From Dendrolimus kikuchii (lineage: Eukaryota > Arthropoda > Insecta > Lepidoptera > Lasiocampidae): 64,000 nt of DNA. The stretch's first letter is position 1, and each line of letters opens with the position of its first letter. The stretch is from positions 3,351,001 through 3,415,000 of the forward strand of contig CM034409.1 of assembly GCA_019925095.2 (NCBI GenBank), written 5' to 3'. A program made the position numbers and the translations under genes. Positions 53,868 through 64,000 of this stretch are shown piece by piece. The notes under the pieces are model-generated. The model did no database searches. It saw nothing but the letters and a program-made list of their open reading frames with translations, and was not told where the DNA came from.

Positions 53868-54457
53868 TCTTAAATCGATTGTTAATGTACTTGTCCAATT
53901 TGAAAACCTGCCCGTAAAATTTCAAGTTAAAACTTTGTTGTGATTCGTTTTGCCACTTGTCCGTTGAAGTTTCAGTTCTACTATGTGTTCCAGCACACAT
54001 TTCGGGTTTTATACTTCAATGGCTACGTCCCATTAGGGTTTCACAACGACCGCGATTTTGTCCCGTTCCATTTGCTTGCCGGTGTTACATTCGTAAACTC
54101 AGGTGGAACGGTTATTCGACCCACCTCTTGGCATGGGTCGTTGTGAGCGTTGCGTGATCAAAAATGATGACGTCATTAGTGACGTTTGCGCCACGACCAC
54201 AACGACCGCGGTCGCCTTGTGGAACGGCTAACGGAGCAGTTTGGGCGTTGTGTGCTACTAATGGAACGCGCCGAATGTGTTATATTAGATCTTCCTTAAT
54301 TTGACTGCCATTTAAACACCATTAAATAGTGCAATTGATTCCAAAAATTATTTTCTGTTATAGATAATATAAGGTCATGAGCGTTGAAAAACCGGTTGGT
54401 CGATTCGGACGTAGTTAAAGACTTGTTAAATCATCACATGTAGTTATTTGTTTGATA
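53868..54457. other. No gene recognised; GC-richer middle
   Basis: 53990-54280 holds inverted CACAACGACCGCG...ACAACGACCGCGGTCG and GTTCCA/TGGAAC stretches, so probably a non-autonomous DNA element whose ends I could not fix. Confidence 0.4.
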
Positions 54458-54590
54458 TCTATACTAATATTATAAAGCTGAAGAGTTTGTTTGTTTAAAC
54501 GCGCTAATGTCAGGAACCGCTGGTCCGATTTGAAAAGTTCTTTCAGTGTTGAATAGTACATTTATCGAGAAAGGCTATTTTATATTTTCA
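54458..54590 (+). mobile_element. Helitron 5' fragment
   Basis: TCTATACTAATATTATAAAG start; the family match fades after AGAAAGGCTATTTTATA. Confidence 0.7.
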
Positions 54591-55004
54591 AAAAAATTAG
54601 GAATCCTTACTAAAAGTCCAATAATGTAACCCTAGGTGTAAAAAAATGTCCCGAAAAAATCCTTACACGGCGTGCGCTGCGAAAACTGTTGATTATAGAA
54701 CAAAACAATGTACTACTACTTTGCAGAACATATAATTGTCTACAAAAAATATCGCGTAACCATATGTCTAACTATTGTAGTTATCTCAAAATAAGTGTTT
54801 CCTTTAATTTTTAAAATAATTAAAATGCCGTCGCTTCAGAAACTCTTTATGTGGTACCTTGGTATGAATCCTTATCAAAATAAATTACTCCATATTCAAG
54901 ACGAATTCAATACCTTTCTAGAACTTTTTGAATTATTCAATTCGGACGTTTCATTCAAAATATATCGCGATATTTAAAATGTAAGTATTAGTGTTGTAGC
55001 CAAA

Positions 55005-55223
55005 TATACTAATATATTGTTTGATCGAACGCGCTAATCTCAGGAACTACTGGTCTGATTTGAAAAATTCTTTCAGTGTTGGATAGCCCATTAATCGAGG
55101 AAGGCTATAGGCTATATATTATCACGCTAAGATCAATAAGAGCGGAGCACCAATGAAGAATGTTTCAAAATCGGAGGGTTTTGAAAGCAAATTCCACGCG
55201 GACGACGTCGCAGGCACAGCTAG
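55005..55223 (+). mobile_element. Non-autonomous Helitron
   Basis: TATACTAATATATTGTTTGA start, CGCGGACGACGTCGCA hairpin, CTAG end. Confidence 0.76.
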
Positions 55224-55560
55224 TTATTACATAACCACACGTGTGCATGACACCGCTACCGCGAAGCTGCCGCACTTTCGTTGTGGTACGTAGTGTCAGC
55301 GGTGTGGCGGCAGTATCGGAGGGTGAACAATGTTCGCATATACACAGAAATTCATAGAATAGTGTTGTGCAGTCCCAAATAAGCGCTTTAATTGAAGAAA
55401 GATGCGTCTAAGAATAAAACCACAATTTTCTCAACTAACAATGGTATATTTTCAAGAACAATATTAATAAAGTTTCATTTTTAACAAAATATGTTTGATC
55501 AACGTAGTTTACACATAACTATATAATACTATTTTACTTTTAGAAGTGCCATATATTTTG

Positions 55561-55695
55561 TCGGTTCCTATATCTTACCGACCGTTCATTTGCTTTACTT
55601 TCGGTCAAAATTTGACGTAAGCTCCATACATATAATGTCAAAATTTAACCGATAGTAGGGCAAGCGAATGAATATTAATTTAATATAGGAACCGA
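55561..55695. mobile_element. Foldback MITE, 135 bp
   Basis: TCGGTTCCTATAT at 55561 and ATATAGGAACCGA ending at 55695; inner CAAAATTTGACG and TGTCAAAATTT also pair. Confidence 0.7.
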
Positions 55696-55847
55696 CCGTT
55701 AGTCATGAATAAACTTGAGTCGTGAGTACAAAATCAAGCAGGCTGTGACTTTTCTAAGACAATCTGTCTCAAATACGTTGACCGTAAAGTAAAGGTGATA
55801 ATTAAACATGGGTAACTAAGAAAAATTCCATTTAGTACATGAGCTGG

Positions 55848-56204
55848 TGGACAATTTTGGGTAGGTTCTTGAGGCAGTGTGAAAATTGTTATAATAGTTC
55901 TTGAAAGGCCCCTAAATAAGAAAATCGAGGTCTGGCTGAAGAGTAGCGGCCCTTTACCATGCCGTGAGTTTTTTTAAACGGGTTTTTTTTGCAAAAAAAA
56001 TTTTTGGGATGCATTTTGAAATTTTTGTAACTAAGTTTGTTATTTAAAGAACTGAAAAATAAAATTTCCTGTTTAAAAATGTATAAGGGTTGGTAAAGGG
56101 ACGCTACCTTTCAGCCAGAACTCGATTATCTTATTTAGGGGTCTTTCAAGGACTATTATAAACATTTTCACATTACCCCAAGAACCTATCCAAAATGATT
56201 AAGC
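55848..56204. mobile_element. Long imperfect palindrome, about 355 bp
   Basis: Arms of about 110 bp: TTTTGGGTAGGTTCTTGAGG...CTAAATAAGAAAATCGAGGT versus the complement of ACTCGATTATCTTATTTAGG...AAGAACCTATCCAAAATG, around an AT-rich loop. Confidence 0.75.
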
Positions 56205-56514
56205 AGCTCTCGGACTAATGCTTCTACCCTAACGCTTTTAGTTAACTCAAAATTGTGCTGGGGCCCAACAAAATGGTACACGCCGTGTGAGTAGTACAGC
56301 GCGCACCTTTATGTTTGCTCGCTGTTAGTGCTAGTGGTGCAAACCGAAAAGATTTCATCTAACAGTGTTTTGAATTACGCTGCGCTAATGTAAGTTATAC
56401 GCAAATATATTTGAGACAAGTGAATTGACACACCGGTGCAGTTAATTAAGTTACTGCAATCCTGTCAAGGTAACAAAGTACTAGTGATATATTCAGATAA
56501 TATTTTCACTAACA

Positions 56515-56775
56515 TTACAAGTACTGGGCTATGGTGCTATTAATCCAGTCTCTGTACGCGAAAACTTTGGTATAAACTGCGGGAGCGTTATCTCGTCCAC
56601 ATAGCCATCCGAAACTGACCACTCCGAGCAATTCGTATTTGTCGCCGTTGTTATACATCAACGGTCCACCAGAATCACCCTTGCAAGTGTCCTGGCCCAT
56701 TTGGCCGCCAGCGCACAATTGACGGTTCCATAATGTAATTGATGTTCTTAACCGCGTGTATGCTTCTTGACATAT
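56515..56775 (-). CDS. Gene B terminal exon with catalytic Ser
   Basis: Starts [10 protein letters not shown] after acceptor TTTTTTCAG. Contains [25 protein letters not shown] and [12 protein letters not shown], then TAA. The Asp six residues before the active Ser gives trypsin-like specificity. Confidence 0.93.
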   Translation of the reverse strand: MCQEAYTRLRTSITLWNRQLCAGGQMGQDTCKGDSGGPLMYNNGDKYELLGVVSFGWLCGRDNAPAVYTKVFAYRDWINSTIAQYL

Positions 56776-59700
56776 CTGAAAAAAGGAGAAAAATAATTAT
56801 TTCGCTTATTTTGTCCTTAATCTCGGAAGCTTCGCAGCAGTTTGTTGAGGGCCCGTGCCACGTAGGAATGTAAACGAATATGTACTACTTGCCCCTATCG
56901 TTTCCATGAATTCAAAACTTCCGACTTATCTATCACAAACCCGACAAGTTGCCGGCAAGATTGAACGAGAATTGGTGAAGGATAATAATAGACTGAAGAT
57001 CCGGAGATAAGTATCTTATATTAGATACAGCTTTTTTTTTGGGGCAGGGGGAAATACATTTCGTACATTACCGGGCCCTTTACTGGGATTAGACCAAAGC
57101 AATGAGAGTTATACACTGAAGATGGCGCAGATAACAGAGTCGATTGCCGGCTTATGTGGAGACTCAGCAAGGTTCCTCTATTAAAGAGGTAACACCTGAG
57201 CATCGGGTATTACTCCACTAAAACCCTCTTCCTCCCATGTGCCCCGCGCTCATGGTAGGAAACGCGTGAGACTTAGAACGTAGTTACGCCCACGCTGATC
57301 CTGCGCATTAGTGCCTGAGAATGCTCCGGGAGAGGCAAACTCACTTCGTCAACAGGGGTTTGATCCTCTGCTCCCCAGATGCTGGAGGACCCCTGTATAT
57401 TAGATACAGCTATCCTAACCTTGGGTCAGTTCTATCGCTCTTTCTTCTTAATCTTAATCTTTTTGTATATTAATGATGTGTTGCAAACCAATAACATTTT
57501 TTGTTATGCGCATTACACACAGTATGGGCTATGATTTTTATCTTGACTCTGAGAACGAGGTTCACGAAAGCAGAATTCGACTCTTGTCTGATATGGACAC
57601 CAATAATTCATTTTAACCCCAAAAACAAGAATGAGCGTTCACTACTAAAAAAAAAACCCAATTTTTATTAGTATCCCATTTTCAGGACACCATTTTGAAG
57701 ATTTCAGAGAGCATTTGGTGTCAACATTTGTGGAGGAGTGCAGTTTCAGGGTCATTTAGAGAGAAAAGCGAATATTATTTTGAAAAAGATTCATACCGGG
57801 ACATAGGATGCTGCTCCTATCTCTTGTTTGGTGCACCTCTGTAACAGCTGCGTTTGGGCATATGGAATGGCTCTAGGTAAAGACCGAATTGCAACTGAAT
57901 GCCTCAAAGCAGGTAAAATACCTATACTGAAGGCTTTGTCGGGGCTCTATAATTCCTTCATCCTCCACGATGTGGCGTCGAAGACGTAATAAGATTATGG
58001 TTGTCTTGTTTTTCATAATAGACAATAAGGTTCTTTTGAAGAACTATATACCAATCTCACTCTTGAGCCACATATTTAGCCAGAAGATTTGACGACTTCA
58101 AACTACTGAAGCAAGCTGGGTTTCGGAACGGCTACAACTCCGTAAACCAATATCAACGAATACTGTTCCGCGGATTATACAAAATATTGAAGAGTATTGA
58201 CGGTCCTATTTTCACAGATAAATTAAAACCCCTGGCCCTTAGAAGAGATGTAGACTGTTTGTTCTACCGTTGGTATCATGGAAGTATTCTGAAGAACTGT
58301 TTGAGCTAATGCCTACGTCGACATTCTATTATTTATTGGTGATTGGAAATTAATCTTCGCTTTTGACATGAAAGAGACTTTGCCAGGTGGTAGGGTATTT
58401 GCCCGACTGGACGGCTACCACTCTTGGTCTAGAGTACACCGCCATAACAACCTTGAGTTGTGTTCCTGCATTAGTGAACAGGTTCCAGTCTCCCTTAAGA
58501 GAGCAGCAGCGCATTTGTAGCACCTTTGGTGTTACAAATGTCTATAGGCGATGGTAACTGTTTTCCATCAAGTGGGCCGTCTGCCTATCTGCTGAACTAC
58601 TGCACTAAAAAAATAAAAAATAAAATGAAAAACCTCAATAACATCATCCGCCGGGCTCTTGTCAGCGTCGGCGTACCGGCCGTATTAGAACCGAATGGCT
58701 TGGTATACGACGATGACAAGAGGCCGGATGGTATGTCCCTTATTCCTTGGAAGATGGGATGGCCGTTGTTATATAGAACCTTAGGAAGGCGTTATATATT
58801 TGTGCCGTTTGGAGTTGAAACATTAGGTCCGTGGGGTCCATAGGCAAAGAGTTACTTCAAAGAAATTCGCAAGAAACTCTTCGATGCCACCCGTGATCAG
58901 AAGGCTGACTTATATTTCGACCAACAAATAAGCATCGCTATACAGCGCGGCAATGCAGCCAGCCTTCTGGGCACGCTGCCATCTGTCAGCGATTTGTTAC
59001 ACAGTCTATAGTCGCTTGTACTATTTATAACTTAGTTTATTTTTTAAATATTAATGAGTAATTTGATTATTTTTGTAGAACATAAAATTGTATTCTTCGC
59101 TTTTCGACACTCGGCTACTGTAGCTCGCCGCTAATGCTATGCGTATGCATGCTATGAAATGAACTCTCCTCGGGGTTTCCTAGAGCGCTATAATACGGCT
59201 CTCTTTAAAAAGTTTCTTCGTAAACATATTCTTAACGAGGTAGGAAAGGTAACAGATCTTCGGTGTTGCAAATGTCCATAGTTGCAGTAACCATTTGCAT
59301 TGTAGCCTTTAATAGTTAGTTTTTTAATTCACTGCTTATGTAGCATGCGATTCAGAAAAAGAATTGTTGCCCATGTTTTGATTATGGTAAGTACCTTTTA
59401 CTACAATAATCTCGAATCGTAAGTTATTTGTTACTTGAAATAATTATATAATTAAAGTAAAGTAAAGTTGATGTCTTACGGAGGGCGCTTGCCACCGCTA
59501 ACGTGCCGGCTTTATTGGAGCCGAACGGTATTGCACGTGACGATGGTAGGCGTCCCGACGGAATGACTCTAATTCCCTGGCAGCATGGCAAGCCTTTGGT
59601 GTGGGATGCGACTTGCGTAGACACGTTGGCCGCATCCCATTTACCAAACACGTCTAAATCGGCCGGTTCAGCGGCGGAAACAGCTGAATCACTCAAGCGG

Positions 59701-62700
59701 CGCAAATATGCAACCCTCTGTGAGAGTTATATGTTTGTGCCGTTTGCTGTCGAGCCGCTTGGACCGTGGGGTCCTGAGGCCATGAGCCTCTACCAAAATT
59801 TATCGAAACGACTCATTGACTCTTCGGGTGATCAGAGGGCTGGTGCTTACCTCGGCCAACGCATCGGTATGGCGATCCAGCGAGGAAACGTAGCCAGCCT
59901 TCTGGGCACCTTACCCATAGAAGACGGTGATCTGGGCTCAGTATTCTACTTATAGTCTTGAGGGATTATGAGTAGAATACAATAGAAATAAGTTAAGTTT
60001 TCTTGCATTGTATTCGAGTATTAAAAAAAAAATTAAAGTAAAAGTTCCACTGTACAGGATTTTTTATTAAACCACTACAACGGTTTACTTATAAACGTGC
60101 AAAAAATTCAACTTACTCTCAGTTCGACGTAAGGTAACTCAACGTGCAGCTTCATAGTGCTCGATTTGCTGGTTTCAGTGGCACCCCAACCGGCTGCGTA
60201 CGTACTCAAGTTCACCGGCGGGTTGCGGGTGATGTCGTACGATGGTAAACAGATAGGACGGATGAAAACTAAAATGGATGAAATTGAATTTGAAATTAGA
60301 ATAGAATAGAATATGCTTTATTGTACAATAATATTTATGAACCAATACACAAAACAGCCTAGAATTAAACACAAATTGCGGCCTTATCGCTGGCAGCGAT
60401 CTCTTCCAGACAACCTTGGGATGGAGAGAGAAAATTGCACAAAAGCTAGGGCAGGGTTTAGCTGCACAATATTGTAACAAAAAAAATATATCATTATATT
60501 AATACGTGAAGCAAAAACTTTGTACCCCTTTTTACGAAAATTACGCGGGCGGAGGAGTATGAAATTTCGCACACTTATAAAGTGGAGAGTATATAGAGAA
60601 GGAGAGCAGAATGCTAATTTTTTTTTTTTAATTATGCATATAAAATACAATAAAAAACTTTACATAGACTACCATGTGTTTGCCACACGCATATATACTC
60701 TTTTGTTTATTGTTCAAGTCAAATTAACAGTGTAGCCTTGGCGAAATCTGTGATTATGGAAGTATTTATAGCCTTTAACATTAATTATTTTGATCAATTT
60801 TCGACCACGGGTAACTACTAATTAATATATACATACATAAAAACATAAAGGAAGGCCACGACACACCTTCCATGATCAAAGTGATCGTGTACTAGCGGAG
60901 GGTGATGTCAGGAGCCTTAAGAACAGACGAGCGTGCATGACAAGAGTTATGAATGTCAAAGAAGCAAGTGAGGTGTGTAATAATGGGCGTAAATGGCGCT
61001 CTGTTGTTCGTGACTACCCCGCAAGGGAACTGGCGTGAAGTTATGTATGTATGTATAAAAACATAAACATACATACATACGTTATACTTTATGATAGTAA
61101 TTCTTGACATGTCTAATGAAGGAGGATACTGATTACATTAAAAATGACATGATTCACACGATAGTAGGCCGAAGATATCACAATGCGGGTTTTGTCTAAA
61201 CATTTGTAACCAATGTATTGCAGACGACACAAGTTAACACATAACTAAACTATAATCTAGGTAGCTTTCCAATAATATAATTATACATGCTTATTAGCCA
61301 TCAATGACGCTCGCGGATCGCGTTCGTAATACCGAAGTAAGAAAGAGAGTTGATCTGAAAGAGAGTGTCGGGGTGAAGGTAAGGAAAGGAATGCTCCGGT
61401 GGTTCGGGCATGTGAAAAGAATGCATGATGAAAGAATGACTAAACAGATATACAATGCAAAAGTGGATGGATACAGAAGTCGTGGAAGGCCACGACACAC
61501 CTTCCATGATCAAATTGATCGTGTACTAGCAGAAGGTGATGTCAGGAGCCTTAAGAACAGACGAGCGTGCATGACAAGAGTTATGAATGTCAAAGAAGCA
61601 AGTGAGGTGTGTAAAAATAAGCCTAAATGGCGCTCTGTTGTCCGTGCCTACCCCGCAAGGGAACTGGCGTGAAGTTATGTATGTATGTATGTATGAATTA
61701 GCCACACATTTCATGTCAATCTTTGTAGTATTTTGCTAATTCTTTAAACCAGTCTATTATACGCAGTTCATCACTACAGTGCTGTATTTAATTGTATTTT
61801 AGTGCTTAACACCAGTGCAAACCTCGGTCATCTAGTAGAACCCGCAAGAGTTAACTTGAGGCTTCGCTTGGGTGACGTAAGCGCGAGGTACTGACACGTC
61901 GATGGTGAGGTTATATCACTTGAGATAATCCGTTAAAGCGCCATGTAGTACAAAATAACTAAAGTAGATTATCAAAAAGATAAGCGAGCAAGCGAATTCA
62001 TTTGAGTAAAATTAAAATGCTTTTAGAATTACTATAGAATTTATTAGAACTATACAAACACGTATAACACAGGTACAAATATAACTGGACACAATCAGTA
62101 CAAACTACACGATTCAATAACACGCGCCAAGTCCGTCACTATATAGCTTATCGAATGTACACGTCTTGCTCGTATCGTAATCCTCGCTTGACTGCCTCAC
62201 CCCTCCGTTCGGGCATTGTTGTATACTAAACTATTCAATACAACGTGGACTGAATTTTTCCAAGAAAATGTAAGCCGCACACCTGCGGCCATAAACGAGT
62301 ACAATAACAATAGGATGTTTTTTTCTAATTACAAATTTTAACCACAAATTAAACAAAAACGGGAAAGTTAATAAAACCCAGGTGTGCCTTCACTTGGTCG
62401 GCGTTTAACAGTATTATTTCATTTCAAAGTTTCATTAATCACTTGCAATTCTAGTCTTCACCGTGACACGTCACAGTACTGTTATTTAATCGTCACTTAT
62501 TACGGCTTATCACGGTCTTATTGTATCAAATATAAGATACGGAATTATACTTTGAGGCAACTCTACAGACGCAACTATTCAAACAGCAAAAACGATGCGT
62601 AAGGTCTTAAACCAACAGACTCGTGCAAACCTTTCTTTAAAAAATATAACATTCTAACTTTACATACATACATACATAACTTCACGCCAGTTCCCTTGCG

Positions 62701-63707
62701 GGGTAGGCACGAACAACAGAGCGCCATTTAAGCTTATTCTTACACACCTCACTTGCTTCTTTGACATTCATAACTCTTGTCATGCACGCTCGTCTGTTCT
62801 TAAGGCTCCTGACATCACCTTCTGCTAGTACAAGATCAATTTGATCATGGAAGGCGTGTCGTGGCCTTCCACGACTTCTGCATCCATCCACTCTAACTTT
62901 ACCGTCTCTATATATTTTTGAAACTGCGGTATTCGTCAAGAGTAACCCGAACTTATTTCCGCAGCTCTGCGTTGTAGTTGTTCGGAACAGACGAGATCAG
63001 CATAGAGTCTGTATTTGCTCTTCAAAAACGGCCATGATGCGCAAAAGTATCTATTGTATGGCGCCTATCATATTTAATAAACTGCCAGAAATTTTACGAG
63101 TGCAGCCTTTAAATTTCTTTAAAAAGTCCCTTAAGAAAATTTTATTGGCAAACGTTTATTATACAGTAAATGAATATGAGAAGGATAAAGACATGACTAA
63201 TAATATTTTGTAACTAGACATAATTTTATTGTAATATTTTACACCATATATAGGTATATACATATTTTAATGTAAATTTAGTTGTTATGACATGTATTTG
63301 GACATTGCACGCCTAATAAAGCAAAATGTATTGAAACAACGCATATTGTAAGAGCTTGTGTACATTTTAACAATAAATGATTCGTTCATTCATTCACTTC
63401 TAAAATATCGTGTATTGATTTTTCACCGGTGAAATAGCAGCGCGAAAATGAAATAACTTCATAGCAGTGTTCGATGTTATTTCCATGATTAATATTAAGC
63501 TACTTACAGGTATACCGTGCCATAGTTTGCAATCTAAGTAGCCCGATGTCATCCCTCAAAGCCATACGAGTGTAACCTGGATGCGGTATGATTTTGTCTA
63601 CGTTGATCCTAACGACACCATCAGTACACTCAAAGTTGCCGTTTGAACTCCTCGTGCAGTCGCGGCCTTCATTGGAAGTATCGAATTCACCAAACCTGAC
63701 AACGTTC
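56515..63707 (-). CDS. Gene B: paralogous CLIP-type trypsin-like serine protease, 3' part only
   Basis: Join 63707-63508, 60268-60117, 56775-56515 (200, 152 and 261 nt; phases 2, 1, 0 as in gene A). It runs off the right edge toward its 5' end. Seen here: an Asp exon with DDIGLLRL, a FIRPICLP...AGWG exon, and a Ser exon with [12 protein letters not shown] and the S1 aspartate. Protein sequence is clearly homologous to gene A and intron positions are conserved, so this is a tandem paralog. CLIP domains and signal peptide, if present, lie beyond 64000. Predicted secreted, trypsin-like. Introns of 3.2-3.3 kb hold RTE and LINE fragments. Confidence 0.9.
57020..57400. repeat. Repeat shared with 38985-39310
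   Basis: Second copy of the GTAGTTACGCCCA-containing repeat, in a gene B intron. No ORF. Confidence 0.55.
57401..58382. other. No exon recognised; decayed coding-like DNA
   Basis: In the gene B intron. 57950-58300 gives broken frames with occasional LINE-like stretches, but nothing specific enough to name. Confidence 0.4.
58383..58619 (+). mobile_element. SINE-like retroposon, 5' end at CCAGGTGG
   Basis: Lacks the head; starts CCAGGTGGTAGGG and ends in an A-rich tail that abuts a LINE fragment. Confidence 0.83.
58625..59011 (+). mobile_element. Second copy of the KRPDG/GPWGPEA element
   Basis: [46 protein letters not shown]; a TAG replaces the expected Glu at 58841-58843, after which [14 protein letters not shown] is still readable. 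The WDAT...DTLA block is deleted. Confidence 0.72.
59090..59310 (+). mobile_element. LINE 3' end fragment
   Basis: Frames near 59155-59280 read [15 protein letters not shown] and then LRCCKCP at the TCTTCGGTGTTGCAAATGTCC segment shared with the SINE tail. Frameshifted. Confidence 0.55.
59478..59955 (+). mobile_element. Third copy of the KRPDG/GPWGPEA element, open frame
   Basis: An open run of about 157 codons ending at the stop 59953-59955: [81 protein letters not shown] and [19 protein letters not shown] followed by W-D-A-T spacing resembles a PD-(D/E)XK-type nuclease core. In gene B intron. Confidence 0.74.
60117..60268 (-). CDS. Gene B exon with FIRPICLP and GWG
   Basis: Acceptor CATTTTAG, donor AGA/GTAAGT; 152 nt. 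[13 protein letters not shown], then AAGWGATET and ELPYVELR, parallel to gene A exon 7 (DLPYVGPQ). Confidence 0.9.
60490..60790 (-). repeat. Interspersed repeat X, uninterrupted
   Basis: AATACGTGAAGCAAAAACTT to GTGTAGCCTTGGCGAAATC, in a gene B intron. Confidence 0.65.
60850..61054 (+). mobile_element. RTE LINE 3' fragment
   Basis: In a gene B intron. Target duplication ATAAAAACATAAA at 60837-60849 and 61055-61067. Confidence 0.9.
61301..61696 (+). mobile_element. RTE LINE 3' fragment, 122 codons open
   Basis: In a gene B intron. Target duplication ATTAGCCA at 61293-61300 and 61697-61704. Confidence 0.88.
61846..61910 (+). mobile_element. Truncated copy of the CCGCAAGAGTTAAC MITE
   Basis: Left end and adjacent 60 bp match 37723 onward (GACGTAAGCGCGAGGTAC), then the match stops. 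Confidence 0.65.
62000..62405 (-). mobile_element. LTR-like element, minus strand, truncated end
   Basis: Inverted counterpart of 19917-20347 from the CACACCTG region to AAAATGCTTTTA; the last bases including GTAACA are missing. Confidence 0.58.
62664..62891 (-). mobile_element. RTE LINE 3' fragment
   Basis: Target duplication TCTAACTTTAC at 62653-62663 and 62892-62902. Confidence 0.9.
63000..63345 (+). mobile_element. LINE reverse-transcriptase C-terminus and 3' UTR
   Basis: Near 63030-63213 a frame reads [20 protein letters not shown], then [10 protein letters not shown] and YYTVNEY, the tail of a Jockey/CR1-type RT. The UTR ends with AATAAAGCAAAATGTATTG. Too short to classify further. 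Confidence 0.65.
63508..63707 (-). CDS. Gene B exon with catalytic Asp
   Basis: Acceptor TTCACAG, donor CCT/GTAAGT. Encodes [10 protein letters not shown], two cysteines, IIPHPGY and DDIGLLRL (catalytic Asp). Length 200 nt, identical to gene A exon 6. Confidence 0.9.
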
Positions 63708-63794
63708 CTGTGAAGTAAATAACATATATCATCGTTGACTTTATTTTAACAATAATCAATCCTATTTGGCTCATAAGAAATATGTCATAACTTG

Positions 63795-64000
63795 CTAGGT
63801 GGTAGGGCATTCGCCCGACTGGATGGCTACCACACCTGGCCTAAAGTATGTCGCCATAACAACCTTGAGTTGTGTTTCGGCAATAGTGACCAGATTCCAG
63901 TCTCCCTTAAGAGAGCAGCAGCGCATTTGTAGCACCTTTGGTGTTGCAAATGTCCATAGGCGATGGTAACCGTTTTCCATCAAATGGGCCGTCTGTCTGT
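63795..64000 (+). mobile_element. SINE-like retroposon running off the right edge, 5' end near AGGTGG
   Basis: Starts AGGTGGTAGGGC 88 bp upstream of the gene B Asp exon; 3' end is beyond the window. Confidence 0.82.

Noticed and set aside
53545..54000. Repeated ORFs of 60-150 codons with RLWTFATPK or QERRKNTISCGRAAC
   Set aside because: They are the two strands of the SINE family, shared by all copies and frameshifted between them.

Overview
The window looks like lepidopteran (moth or butterfly) nuclear DNA. It is AT-rich and intron-rich and packed with mobile elements of kinds I associate with Lepidoptera: Helitrons ending in a hairpin plus CTAG, an RTE-clade LINE with a (TATG)n tail, tRNA-derived and poly(A) SINEs, mariner and maT transposons, and MITEs built on ACCGACTTC. 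There are no bacterial-style operons, rRNA genes, intact tRNA genes or CRISPR arrays.

Host coding content is small and all on the minus strand. Gene A (48399 down to 30911) is an eight-exon CLIP-domain serine protease. I could rebuild it completely: every splice phase joins, the total is 1371 nt (456 aa plus stop), with a signal peptide, two CLIP domains, an R-I-I-G-G activation site, a complete His/Asp/Ser triad and trypsin-like specificity. Its architecture matches insect prophenoloxidase-activating proteinases. Gene B (63707 down to 56515) is a paralog whose last three exons are in the window; its 5' part lies beyond the right edge. Two further copies of a signal-peptide first exon (27110-27050 and 22603-22543), homologous to exon 1 of gene A, sit downstream of gene A with no recognisable following exons. 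They imply a third family member whose body is left of the window or lost. The region is therefore part of a tandem protease cluster of the kind used in haemolymph melanisation and immunity.

Layout. 1-18.3 kb: repeats only (decayed mariner, LTR piece, SINEs, an odd TIR transposon at 5.5-6.7 kb, a nearly intact maT element at 8.7-10 kb, several RTE insertions, a 660-bp TIR element at 16.6-17.2 kb). 18.3-27.3 kb: a direct tandem duplication of about 4.5 kb, each unit holding RTE fragments, an LTR-like element, Helitrons, a structured hairpin motif and one orphan protease first exon. 27.3-30.9 kb: repeats including a 5' RTE endonuclease fragment. 30.9-48.4 kb: gene A, its introns filled with SINEs, Helitron arrays, RTE fragments, a 67-bp minisatellite and a LINE. 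48.4-56.5 kb: intergenic repeats. 56.5-63.7 kb: gene B with repeat-filled introns.

Two retroposon families dominate: about 21 insertions of one 5'-truncated RTE LINE, most with clear target-site duplications, and about 20 copies of a SINE of roughly 310 bp whose 3' end resembles the 3' end of a Jockey/CR1-like LINE also present here. All protein and family assignments come from reading motifs; no database search was run.
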